Source: Micromonospora sp. HM5-17
GTDB lineage: Bacteria > Actinomycetota > Actinomycetes > Mycobacteriales > Micromonosporaceae
Length of the DNA stretch: 64,000 nt
Direction of reading: 5' to 3'
Assembly (NCBI RefSeq): GCF_003762835.1
Contig: NZ_RJWA01000010.1
Coordinates: forward strand, 1-64,000
The notes beneath the pieces are model-generated. The model had not been told where the DNA came from, did no database searches, and saw nothing but the letters and a program-made list of their open reading frames with translations. A program made the translations under genes and the position numbers. Within the stretch, counting starts at the first letter, position 1. The number at the start of each line of letters is the position of its first letter. Below, piece by piece: positions 39,077-47,967 of this stretch.

Positions 39077-40218
39077 AGATCACCACCGTCGAGACCTTCC
39101 TCGTGCCGCCGCGCTGGTTGTTCTGCCGGATCGGCACCGACGAGGGGATCGTCGGGTGGGGCGAGCCGATCGTCGAGGGCAGGGCGGCCACGGTCCGGAC
39201 CGCCGTCACCGAGCTGGCCAAACTGCTCGTCGGCACCGACCCGCTGCGCATCGAGGACCACTGGCAGGTACTCAGCAAGGGTGGCTTCTACCGCGGCGGT
39301 CCGGTCCTCTCCAGCGCCGTCGCCGGGCTGGACCAGGCGCTGTGGGACATCGCCGGCAAGGTCCGGGGCGCGCCGGTACACGAGCTGCTGGGCGGCCCGG
39401 TGCGGGACTGGACCCGGGTCTACTCGTGGGTCGGTGGCGACGAGCCGGCCGAGCTGGAGGACGCCGTCCGGGCGCAGGTCGAGGCGGGATTCACCGCGGT
39501 GAAGATGAACGCCTCGGGCCGGCTCGGCCCTATCGCCACCCCGGCCGAGATCGAGGCGGTCGTCCGGCGCGTCGCCGCGGTCCGGGACGTGCTGGGCGAC
39601 TCCCGGGACGTCGCGATCGACTTCCACGGTCGGGTCAGCCTGGCCAACGCCCGTCGGCTGCTGCCGCTGCTGGAGCCGTACCGCCCGCTCTTCGTCGAGG
39701 AGCCGCTGCTGCCCGAGGAGCGGCACCAGCTGCGGCACGTGGTGGCCGCCTCCCCGGTGCCGCTCGCCACCGGCGAGCGGATGTACTCCCGGTGGGACTT
39801 CCGGGAGGTGCTCGACACCGGGCTCGCCGTCGTGCAGCCGGACATCAGCCACGCCGGCGGCATCTCCGAGGTGCGCCGGATCGCGGCCATGGCCGAGGTG
39901 TACGGGGTCAGCGTGGCTCCGCACTGTCCGCTGGGGCCGATCGCCCTCGCCGCGAGCCTGCAGATCGCCTTCGCCACCCCCAACTTCCTGATCCAGGAGC
40001 AGAGCCTGGGCATCCACTACAACGCCGGCAACGAGCTGCTCGACTATCTGGTCGACCCGTCGGTCTTCCGGTTCGTCGACGGCCGGGTGGCCCGCCCGCG
40101 CCGGCCCGGCCTCGGGATCGAGGTCGACGAGAGGGCGGTGCGCAGAGCCGACGAACTCGGCCACGCCTGGCACTCACCGGTGTGGCGGCACGACGACGGC
40201 AGCTTCGCCGAGTGGTGA
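39073..40218 (+). CDS. dgoD: D-galactonate dehydratase (enolase superfamily)
   Basis: 381 residues of the mandelate racemase/muconate cyclase group. The N-terminal capping domain begins MKITTVETFLVPPRWLFCRI (GTG start). The barrel holds metal ligands in VAIDFHGRV, FVEEPLLPEE and LATGERMYSRWDF, with His in the DISHAGGI segment and APHCPLGPIALAASLQIA; this pattern matches galactonate dehydratase, which makes 2-keto-3-deoxygalactonate. An isofunctional relative acting on another aldonate cannot be excluded. No KDGal kinase or aldolase gene is in the window. The GTG overlaps the regulator stop (GTGA). Confidence 0.85.
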   Translation: MKITTVETFLVPPRWLFCRIGTDEGIVGWGEPIVEGRAATVRTAVTELAKLLVGTDPLRIEDHWQVLSKGGFYRGGPVLSSAVAGLDQALWDIAGKVRGAPVHELLGGPVRDWTRVYSWVGGDEPAELEDAVRAQVEAGFTAVKMNASGRLGPIATPAEIEAVVRRVAAVRDVLGDSRDVAIDFHGRVSLANARRLLPLLEPYRPLFVEEPLLPEERHQLRHVVAASPVPLATGERMYSRWDFREVLDTGLAVVQPDISHAGGISEVRRIAAMAEVYGVSVAPHCPLGPIALAASLQIAFATPNFLIQEQSLGIHYNAGNELLDYLVDPSVFRFVDGRVARPRRPGLGIEVDERAVRRADELGHAWHSPVWRHDDGSFAEW

Positions 40219-40275
40219 TACGACGACGGCGGCCTCGCCCAGCGGCGAGCGAACCGATCCGATGAGGAGGTACCG

Positions 40276-43209
40276 GTGCACCTGACCCGGTCGATGGGGA
40301 GTACCACCGGGCTCCGGCTGGTGGCGGGCGCGCTCTCGCTCACCGTGGCGGCACTCCCGCCGGTGGCGCCGACACCGACCGAGGCGTCGACCGCAGACGC
40401 CGCCGTCCACACGATCAGCGTCGACGGTACGGACACCGGTCGGACGTTCGACGGCGTGGGTGGGGTCAGTGCCGGTGGCTCCTCCCGGCTGCTGCTCGAC
40501 TACCCGGCGCCGGAACGGGAGCAGATCCTCGACTACCTCTTCCGACCGAACTATGGTGCCGCCCTCGACATCCTCAAGGTCGAGATCGGCGCCGACGTCG
40601 ACGCCACGGTGGGGGCCGAACCCAGCCACCTTCGGACCCCCGACGAGGTTGACTGCCACCGCGGCTACGAGTGGTGGCTGATGGCCGAGGCACGGGAACG
40701 CAACCCCGCCATCAGGTTCTACGGTCTGCCGTGGGGAGCACCGGGCTGGTTCGACGGTGGCTACTGGTCCACAGACCGGGTCGACTACCTCCTGACATGG
40801 CTGGAATGCGCCCGACAGAACGGCTTCGACATCGACTACCTCGGCGCGGCGAACGAGAGCGGCTTCAACCGCGACGTGTCCGTCGAGCTCCGTCGGGCAC
40901 TGGACGCGGCTGGCTTCGCGGACGTACGGATCGTGGCGACGGACAACCACAGCCCGCCGGACTACTGGTTCGCGGCACCGCAGATCGCCGCCGACCCCGA
41001 ACTCGACGCCGCGATCGACATCCTCGGCGAGCACGACGTGTGCGAGTGGCGGACGCTGCAGCGGACGTGCCACGTGAGCGAGGCGGCGCTGGCCACGGGC
41101 AAGCCACTGTGGGACAGCGAGAACAGTACGCAGGACTACGACGTGGGCGCGCAGCCGCTGGCCCGGGCCATGAACCGGCACTACATCGACGCGCGGATCA
41201 CCGGGAACCTCAACTGGGCGCTGATCTCGGCCTGGTACGACAACTTCCCGATCGGCGGCACCGGCCTGATCCTGGCGGAGCGGCCGTGGTCGGGCTCCTA
41301 CGAGGTGGGGCCGAGCGTCTGGGTCGACGCGCACACCACCCAGTTCACCGATCCGGGTTGGCGATACCTGGACGGGGCGAGCGGGTACAGCGGCGCGGGT
41401 GCGAGCCACGTCGTTCTGAGGGCGCCGGCCAGCGGCGACTACACCGTCGTGATCGAGACTCTTGACTCCGTCGGGCCGGAGACGATGCGGTTCGAGGTGT
41501 CGGGCGGGCTCTCCACCGGCCCGGTGTCGGTCTGGACCACCGACCTGACGACGGCGAGCACCGACGACGACTTCATCCGGCAGGGCAGCATCACACCGGT
41601 CGACGGAGTCTATGAGCTCACCGTCGAGCCCGGTCGTCTCTACACGATCTCGACGACCACCGGCCAGGCCAAGGGGTCGGCCGCGTCGGATGCCGACCCG
41701 GGCACCCAGCTCGCGCTTCCGTACCGCGAGGACTTCGAGCGTACCCGATTCGGCCTCGCGCGCTACGTGGCCGACGTACACGGCGCGTTCGAGGCGGTGC
41801 CGTGCGCCGGCGACCGGGACGGCACCTGTTACGAACAGCAGGTCACCCGGCCGCCACTCGCCTGGCACGACACGAACCTGCCGCCGACGACCATGGTCGG
41901 TGATCCACGGTGGTGGGGCGATTACGAGGTCAGCGTCGACGCCCTCCTCGACCAGCCCGGGCACGTCGAGCTGCTCGGCCGGGTGGACAGCCAGCAGCAC
42001 AACGCCGCCGGCTACCACCTGCGGGTCGCCGACACCGGCACCTGGTCGCTGTTCACCGAGGACGTCCGGAGCCGCACCCGAACGCTGGCCAGCGGCGCGG
42101 TACCCACGCTCGGGACCGGCACCTGGCACCGGCTCGGCCTCCGGTTCAGGGGCGAGCGGATCACGGCGCTGCTGGACGGGACCGTCCTGACCACCGTGGC
42201 GGACGCCGACCACACCACCGGGCAGGTGGGACTGCGGGTGGGCGGCTGGCAGCGCGCCCAGTTCGACAACCTGCGGGTGGTGCCGACCGGGCCGTGGCCG
42301 GTCTTCATCCCGCACTCGACGATGACCGCGACGGCGACCAGCGAACACACGGCGAACGACTTCGGGCACTACTATCCCGCCCGGCACGCGATCGACGACC
42401 ACCTGTGGTCGAGCTGGCGATCGCAGGTGGCGCCGGTCGCGCCGCTGCCGCAGGCGCTCACCCTCGACCTCGGGAAGGTCACCACCGTCGCCGGCCTCGC
42501 TTACACCCCGGCGGTCACCGCGACGGCCGGCGGGATCACCGGATACACCGTGTCCACGAGCCGGGACGGGCGGGAGTTCACGGAGGCGGTGCGTGGGCAC
42601 TGGGCGGACACCCCGGCCACGAAGACGGCACCGCTGCCGGTTCCGGTCCGTGCGAGGTACGTGCGCCTGGAGGCGACCGAGGTCAGCGGCTGCCCGGCGG
42701 CCGCGATGGCGGCCGAGGTCGCCGTGTCGCGGACGCGGCTGCCCTCTCTCGGCGAGGGCGAGCCGCCGGCCAACCCCGTACCGCGTTTCCCGCATCTCGT
42801 GCCGCCGTCGACGATGACCGCGACGGCGACCAGCCAGCAGGCGGGATACGACGCGGGGAAGGCGATCGACGGGGACTGTGCGACGATGTGGCACCAGTCG
42901 TGGAGCCCGTACACGCCTCCGCCGCAGTCGATCACGCTCGACCTCGGCGCGACCTACGACACCCTCGCGTTGCTGTACCAGCCGCGGCAGGACGGCAACG
43001 CCAACGGCATCGTCACCGACTACACGATCGCGGTGAGCACCGACGGCTCCACCTTCACCACCGTCGCCGAGGCGACCTGGGCGGGTGACGACACCACGAA
43101 GGTCGCCGAGTGGGACGCGACGCGGGCACGGTACGTCAGACTGACTGCACGCGCCGGGGTCAACGGTCACGTGTCAGCCGCGGAGATCGCCATCGCGCAC
43201 GCCGGTTGA
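40276..43209 (+). CDS. Secreted GH59 galactocerebrosidase-like beta-galactosidase with two F5/8-type modules
   Basis: 977 residues. A signal peptide (about 1-38) is followed by a barrel whose start FDGVGGVSAGGSSRLLLDYP and LDYLFRPNYGAALDILKVEI closely mirror mammalian galactosylceramidase. Acid/base Glu194 is in GAANESGF and nucleophile Glu282 in WDSENST. A beta-sandwich and a lectin-like domain (about 480-670) follow, as in GALC, then two discoidin-type modules (about 675-820 and 840-977) that share the phrase STMTATATS. These probably bind galactose-containing glycans. GTG at 40276 follows GATGAGGAGG. Substrate may be galactolipid or galactan; sequence alone does not decide. Confidence 0.9.
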   Translation: MHLTRSMGSTTGLRLVAGALSLTVAALPPVAPTPTEASTADAAVHTISVDGTDTGRTFDGVGGVSAGGSSRLLLDYPAPEREQILDYLFRPNYGAALDILKVEIGADVDATVGAEPSHLRTPDEVDCHRGYEWWLMAEARERNPAIRFYGLPWGAPGWFDGGYWSTDRVDYLLTWLECARQNGFDIDYLGAANESGFNRDVSVELRRALDAAGFADVRIVATDNHSPPDYWFAAPQIAADPELDAAIDILGEHDVCEWRTLQRTCHVSEAALATGKPLWDSENSTQDYDVGAQPLARAMNRHYIDARITGNLNWALISAWYDNFPIGGTGLILAERPWSGSYEVGPSVWVDAHTTQFTDPGWRYLDGASGYSGAGASHVVLRAPASGDYTVVIETLDSVGPETMRFEVSGGLSTGPVSVWTTDLTTASTDDDFIRQGSITPVDGVYELTVEPGRLYTISTTTGQAKGSAASDADPGTQLALPYREDFERTRFGLARYVADVHGAFEAVPCAGDRDGTCYEQQVTRPPLAWHDTNLPPTTMVGDPRWWGDYEVSVDALLDQPGHVELLGRVDSQQHNAAGYHLRVADTGTWSLFTEDVRSRTRTLASGAVPTLGTGTWHRLGLRFRGERITALLDGTVLTTVADADHTTGQVGLRVGGWQRAQFDNLRVVPTGPWPVFIPHSTMTATATSEHTANDFGHYYPARHAIDDHLWSSWRSQVAPVAPLPQALTLDLGKVTTVAGLAYTPAVTATAGGITGYTVSTSRDGREFTEAVRGHWADTPATKTAPLPVPVRARYVRLEATEVSGCPAAAMAAEVAVSRTRLPSLGEGEPPANPVPRFPHLVPPSTMTATATSQQAGYDAGKAIDGDCATMWHQSWSPYTPPPQSITLDLGATYDTLALLYQPRQDGNANGIVTDYTIAVSTDGSTFTTVAEATWAGDDTTKVAEWDATRARYVRLTARAGVNGHVSAAEIAIAHAG

Positions 43210-43345
43210 CGCGTTCCCACCGCCACCGACGCCGATCGGGCCCGCAACGGGCGACATGAGAAGGGTGATGCGGAAAGGACGAGGGAAGGGCGCCACAAGG
43301 AGGAAGAAAATCACTCCCCGCCAATCCCAACCTATACCAGAACCC

Positions 43346-43365
43346 GGGGCTTGCGGCAAGGCCAC
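43346..43365 (+). promoter_or_regulatory. Rifamycin-associated element (RAE)
   Basis: GGGGCTTGCGGCAAGGCCAC is a near-perfect copy of the inverted repeat known as RAE (GGGGCTTGCGGCAAGGCCCC as I recall it), found upstream of rifamycin-inactivating genes in actinomycetes and linked to rifamycin-induced expression. One base differs from the remembered form. TTGCGG inside it could act as a -35 box; a -10 is not clear (GAGAAT at 43376-43381 is weak). Confidence 0.75.
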
Positions 43366-43770
43366 GGTCGTGCCGGAGAATCGTCGGCCGAGGCCACGGC
43401 CTGCGGAAACGCGGGCACGATCGGCATGTGTCGTCGTCGATGGAGGGGGCGCGGTGACTCGGGGTGGGATCGGCGGTGTGGGTGCGGGCGATCGGGCCGT
43501 CGATGCGCCCGCCGGCGCAGTCGGACGCGCGGCTTGTCGCGCAGGGTGTGGCGGAACCGGGCGGTCGGCATCCGTGGTGGGACGTGACCTGGCCGGTAGT
43601 CGAGTGATCCCCCGGACGGTGCGACCGGCGCCACGCGGCGGCTGAGGTGGAGGACCCCTACCGTCCTCGCCACGACGTGTCCGGATGGCCGGCATCGGCC
43701 TGCCCCGCGATGACGGACGCCCGGTGTTGTTCCGGTGGGAGCTGACCTCCCGAAGGCGTTCCGATGTTCC

Positions 43771-43790
43771 GGCGTCGGCCAGCCGACGCC
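43771..43790. terminator. Perfect hairpin in the leader of the phosphotransferase gene
   Basis: GGCGTCGGC-CA-GCCGACGCC, 9-bp stem with a 2-base loop, about 145 bases before the start codon. It could be an attenuator or an end for upstream transcription. Confidence 0.4.
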
Positions 43791-43933
43791 TCGGAGGGAT
43801 AGGCGATGCGACTCCTCAGTGAGAGAGGCGATGCGATGCGAATGCGCCCGACCAGCGGTGCGACTCGGCGTGGGAGGTCGGTGCCGCAACCGACCGGTGC
43901 GGTGCGGAGCACCGCCGCCCCGGAGGCGTCGCA

Positions 43934-46531
43934 GTGACCGAGCCGTACGTGCGGAGCCTTCACGAGATCGACAGGACCCAGGTCGCGCTCGTCGGCGGTA
44001 AGGGCGCGAATCTGGGGGAGCTGTGTCGGGTCGAGGGGATTCGCGTCCCGGTCGGCTTCTGCGTGACGACGCACGCCTACCGGCGAATCATGGCGGAGGC
44101 GCCGTCGATCGACGATCGGCTCACCGAGCTGTCGCGCCTGACCACGGATGACCGCGAGGCGGTCCGCACGATCAGCGCGGAGATCCGCCGGACCATCGAG
44201 GGAGTCACCGTCCCCGACGACCTCGCGGCGGCGATCACCCACGCCCTCGCCCAGCTCGGCGAGCACGTCGCCTACGCGGTCCGATCCAGCGCGACGGCGG
44301 AGGACACGCCGACGGCCTCGTTCGCCGGCCAGCAGGACACGTACCTGAACGTCGTGGGGCCGGCATCGATCCTCGACCACGTCCGCCGATGTTGGGGCTC
44401 GCTGTTCACCGAGCGGGCCGTTACCTACCGCCAGCGCAGCGGCATCGACCACCGTACGGTGCAGCTGGCCGTGGTCGTGCAGCAGATGGTCTTTCCAGAG
44501 GCGGCCGGCGTACTCTTCACGGCCGACCCGGTCACGTCCCACCGCAGGACCGCCGTGGTGGAGGCCAGCTTCGGCCTCGGCGAGGCCCTGGTCTCCGGTC
44601 TGGTGAACCCGGACGTGTTCACGGTACGCGACGGCGCGGTCATCGCCAGGACCGTCGTCGCCAAGCAACGTGCCGTGCACGCCCTGCCCGACGGCGGAAC
44701 GCGGGACGTCGTGATCGCCCCGGAACGGCAGGAGCGGCCCGCGCTGACGGATGCGCAGGTCGTGCGGCTCGTGCAGCTGGGCCGGCGGATCGAGGCGCAC
44801 TTCGACCATCCCCAGGACATCGAATGGTGCCTGGTCGACGGTGATTTCCAGATTGTTCAGAGCCGACCGATCACCACGCTGTTTCCGATCCCGGAAGCCG
44901 ACGACCAGGAGAAGCACGTCTACGTCTCCGTCGGTCATCAGCAGATGATGACCGACGCCATGAAGCCCCTGGGGCTCTCCCTCTGGCAGCTGACGACCCC
45001 CGCGCCGATGCGCGAGGCCGGTGGGCGGCTGTTCGTCGACGTCACCGCGATGTTGGCCTCGCCCACGCGCCGCGCGAAACTCCTGGATACCCTGGGACGA
45101 TCCGATCCGCTGATCGGCGACGCGTTGCGGACCGTCCTCGAACGCGACGACGGTGTCCCGTCGCTCCCCGACGACGGTCCCGGCACGCCGGCGGGCGAGG
45201 CTCCGGCCCCGATCGAGACGGATCCGGCCATCGTCGCCGAGTTGGTCGCGCGCAGCCAGGCTTCCCTCGCCGCCCTGGAAGCCACCACCCGGACCATGTC
45301 CGGACCGGCGCTCCTCGACACCATCCGCGCGGACATCGCGGAGCTGAGGCGCATCCTGTTCGATCCGCTGAGTCACCAGGCGGTCATGGCGGGGATAGAG
45401 GCCACCTGGTGGCTCAACGATCACCTGCGGGCGTGGCTGGGCGAGAAGAACCCGGCCGACACCCTCACGCAGTCCGCCCCCCACAACGTCACGTCCGAGA
45501 TGGGGTTGGCGCTGCTGGACGTCGCCGACGCGATCCGTCCGTATCCCGAGGTGGTGGCCTTCCTGGAGCAGGTCGAGGACGATGGCTTCCTCGACGATCT
45601 GCCCAGGCTCCGGGGCGGGCGGGAAGCCCGCGACGCCATCCGGGCCTGGCTCGACCGGTACGGCATGCGCGGCGTCGGTGAGATCGACATCACGCGACCG
45701 CGGTGGAGCGAACGCCCCCGCATGCTCGTACCGACGCTCCTCACCACCATCAGGAGCTTCGAGCCCGGCGCCGGTCAGCGGCTGTTCGCGCAGCGTCGGC
45801 AGGAGGCGTGGACGAAGGAACAGGAGCTCCTGACGCGCGTGCGGGCCCTACCGGACGGCGAGCGGAAGGCCGACGAGACGAAGCGGATGATCGATCGACT
45901 GCGGACCTTCATCGGCTACCGCGAGTATCCGAAGTACCACATGGTCAGCCGGTACTTCGTCTACAAGCGGGCCCTGCTGGGGGAGGCCGAGCGCCTGGTG
46001 CAGGCGGCCGTGCTCCGCGACAGGGAGGACATCTTCTATCTCAGGTTCGATGAGCTCCACGACGTCGTGCGTACCCACCACGTCGACAACCAGCTCATCC
46101 AACGACGCAAGGACGAGTTCAGGTCGTACCAGGCGCTCACGCCGCCCCGGGTGCTCACCTCCGAGGGCGAGGTCATCGTCGGGGCGTACCGACGTGACGG
46201 CGTGCCGGCCGGTGCGCTGATCGGCCTCCCGGTCTCCGCCGGGACCGTCGAGGGGCGGGCCCGGGTCCTCCTGGACATGGCCCAGGCCGATCTCGAACCC
46301 GGTGACATCCTCGTGACGGCGTATACGGACCCCAGCTGGACGCCCGTCTTCGTCACCGCCTCAGGCCTGGTGACGGAGGCCGGAGGGATGATGACCCACG
46401 GGGCGGTGATCGCACGGGAGTACGGCCTGCCGGCCGTCGTCGGCGTGGTGAACGCTACGCGACTGATCTCCGATGGACAGCGGATCCGCGTACACGGCAC
46501 CGACGGGTACGTCGAGATCCTGTCCGACTGA
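43934..46531 (+). CDS. rph: Rifampin phosphotransferase
   Basis: 865 residues, almost the length of Listeria RPH and colinear with it as I remember that sequence. It phosphorylates the C21 hydroxyl of rifampin, using ATP to give AMP and Pi, and so confers resistance. The ATP-grasp domain (about 1-314) has LVGGKGANLGELC, AVRSSATAEDTPTASFAGQQ and IEWCLVDGDFQIVQSRPITT. The rifampin-binding domain (about 325-750) starts near HVYVSVGHQQMMTDAMKPLG. The swivelling His domain ends with GGMMTHGAVIAREYGLPAVV, catalytic His822. These features separate it from PEP synthase, which it resembles at both ends. GTG start follows GGAGGCG; an RAE lies upstream. Confidence 0.93.
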   Translation: MTEPYVRSLHEIDRTQVALVGGKGANLGELCRVEGIRVPVGFCVTTHAYRRIMAEAPSIDDRLTELSRLTTDDREAVRTISAEIRRTIEGVTVPDDLAAAITHALAQLGEHVAYAVRSSATAEDTPTASFAGQQDTYLNVVGPASILDHVRRCWGSLFTERAVTYRQRSGIDHRTVQLAVVVQQMVFPEAAGVLFTADPVTSHRRTAVVEASFGLGEALVSGLVNPDVFTVRDGAVIARTVVAKQRAVHALPDGGTRDVVIAPERQERPALTDAQVVRLVQLGRRIEAHFDHPQDIEWCLVDGDFQIVQSRPITTLFPIPEADDQEKHVYVSVGHQQMMTDAMKPLGLSLWQLTTPAPMREAGGRLFVDVTAMLASPTRRAKLLDTLGRSDPLIGDALRTVLERDDGVPSLPDDGPGTPAGEAPAPIETDPAIVAELVARSQASLAALEATTRTMSGPALLDTIRADIAELRRILFDPLSHQAVMAGIEATWWLNDHLRAWLGEKNPADTLTQSAPHNVTSEMGLALLDVADAIRPYPEVVAFLEQVEDDGFLDDLPRLRGGREARDAIRAWLDRYGMRGVGEIDITRPRWSERPRMLVPTLLTTIRSFEPGAGQRLFAQRRQEAWTKEQELLTRVRALPDGERKADETKRMIDRLRTFIGYREYPKYHMVSRYFVYKRALLGEAERLVQAAVLRDREDIFYLRFDELHDVVRTHHVDNQLIQRRKDEFRSYQALTPPRVLTSEGEVIVGAYRRDGVPAGALIGLPVSAGTVEGRARVLLDMAQADLEPGDILVTAYTDPSWTPVFVTASGLVTEAGGMMTHGAVIAREYGLPAVVGVVNATRLISDGQRIRVHGTDGYVEILSD

Positions 46532-46751
46532 CGGTTCGGCGGAGGGGACGCACGACCACGGTCGCGTCGCGCCCGGCTCCGTGCGGCACGAGAGCCGCTC
46601 GTCGTGGCGGCCGGTTCGGTGACGCCGATCCAGCCGCCGGGAGGGTTTCCTCCATCGTCAGGGTGACCTGAGATATCTGTTACGGTCGATGACGTGGCGA
46701 TCCCCCAACCGTCACCGCCCGAGGCGTCCGCGACGGGGAGGAACCGCAACG

Positions 46752-47897
46752 ATGGGTGCACTGTTCGACGCCCTGCATGAGCGGGTCGAGGTCAACGCGC
46801 GGCACGCGGTCGAGACGTACCGCCACGAGGTCAGCGAGTACCAGGCGATGGCGCCCGGCACCGACGAGCAGATCGGGGTGTACGACTTCGCCGTCCTCAT
46901 CCGGCGCCGATCGCTCGATCTCGCCCTGGCCGGACGGCCGCTGACCGAGAAGGACCTGGCCGACATCGCCGCGGTCGGCCGCCAGCGGGCCGAGGTGGGA
47001 CTGTCGGTCTCCTCCCAGCAGCAGGTGATCGGCCTGCACACCGCCCTGATGGTGCGCGAGGTGCACGATCTGGCCCGTCCCGAGGACGTCACCGACCTGC
47101 TGCGGATCGTCGGCTGGCTCGGTACCCAGGGTGTCCGCGCCCGCAGTGCCTACCTGCGGGGTTACACCTGCGGCGTGGGTGCCGCGCGGGTGTTGCCGAC
47201 GCGGCTGGAGATTCTGGCCCGCGCCCTGCTCGCCGACGAGCCGGTGGCGCCGTTCGTCGCCGACCTGCGCCGTACCGGGCGGTACCGCATCGTCGTGTTG
47301 ACCACGGCACGACCGGTGACTCCGGAGACGCGGTCCGAGGTGGTCGCCGCGCTCGCCGTGGACCGGATCCCGGTGTCCTGGCTCGCCGCCGACGAGGTCG
47401 CCGTGCTCGCGCCCGCCGATGTGGCGGAGGTGGAGATCCTGCGGTGGGTACGGCGTGCGACGGCCCTGATCGGACAGCCCTGCGGCGTCGGCTCGGCGGA
47501 GGGACCGGTGGGCGGGTTGGCCAGGACGCTGACGTGGGCCCGCGAGGCGAGCCGGGTGGCACCGCCGCAGGATCCTCCGGAGCGGTTACCGGCGATCGCG
47601 GACCTGTTCGTGGAGATGGCGGTGGCGCGTACACCGGCGGTCGACGGGTGGTTGCGCAGCTACGCGCGGGCGCTGGCCACCGGTCCCGACCTGGTGGCGA
47701 CGCTGCGGGCCTACTACGCCAACGACATGAACCGCACGAGCACCGCCGCCGCGCTGCACATCCACCCGCGCACGCTGGACTACCGGCTGCGCCGCGTGCG
47801 CGAGGTCACCGGTATCGATCCCGGCTCGACCGTGGGTGTCCGGCTGCTGAGTACGGCCGTCGCGCGGACGCTCGCCGCGGACCGCTACGCAGACTGA
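46752..47897 (+). CDS. PucR/CdaR-type transcriptional regulator
   Basis: 381 residues. The C-terminal helix-turn-helix of the PucR family is clear: LRAYYANDMNRTSTAAALHIHPRTLDYRLRRVREVTG, ending about 25 residues before the C-terminus. The N-terminal half is a helical domain (FDALHERVEVNARHAVETYR) seen in actinobacterial PucR-like regulators, probably sensing or dimerising. ATG at 46752 follows GGGAGGAACC; an upstream in-frame ATG at 46689 lacks a ribosome binding site. TTACGGT at 46680-46686 could be the -10 box. Its target may be the secreted-protein genes 70 bases downstream; that is inference. Confidence 0.85.
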   Translation: MGALFDALHERVEVNARHAVETYRHEVSEYQAMAPGTDEQIGVYDFAVLIRRRSLDLALAGRPLTEKDLADIAAVGRQRAEVGLSVSSQQQVIGLHTALMVREVHDLARPEDVTDLLRIVGWLGTQGVRARSAYLRGYTCGVGAARVLPTRLEILARALLADEPVAPFVADLRRTGRYRIVVLTTARPVTPETRSEVVAALAVDRIPVSWLAADEVAVLAPADVAEVEILRWVRRATALIGQPCGVGSAEGPVGGLARTLTWAREASRVAPPQDPPERLPAIADLFVEMAVARTPAVDGWLRSYARALATGPDLVATLRAYYANDMNRTSTAAALHIHPRTLDYRLRRVREVTGIDPGSTVGVRLLSTAVARTLAADRYAD

Positions 47898-47967
47898 CAA
47901 ACGGCCCGGCAGACTTGCGTCCTCGTCACGAAGACGCGCCTCGTCCGGCCCCGCCACACTGCCCGCC

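Larger units (their letters stand above)
43210..43933. other. 724-base non-coding region upstream of the rifampin phosphotransferase
   Basis: No supportable gene; open frames here are short, lack homology and run through the regulatory element. It contains an AT-richer stretch with TATACC (43333-43338), the RAE dyad at 43346-43365, a perfect hairpin at 43771-43790, and direct copies of GCGATGCGA around 43803-43840. RAE to start codon is about 570 bases, long for a simple promoter, so a long leader or a second promoter is likely. Confidence 0.6.

Noticed and set aside
40174-43170. A 998-codon leftward frame opposite the GH59 gene
   Set aside because: The plus strand has a signal peptide, catalytic motifs and ribosome binding site; the opposite frame has low-complexity Arg/Gly/Asp/Val sequence and no homology.
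43256-43645. 129-codon frame in the region before the phosphotransferase
   Set aside because: Runs through the RAE dyad, is Arg/Pro-rich, and has no recognisable family.
43934-46531. PEP synthase as the identity of this gene
   Set aside because: The ends resemble PEP synthase, but the middle matches the rifampin-binding domain and the total length equals RPH.
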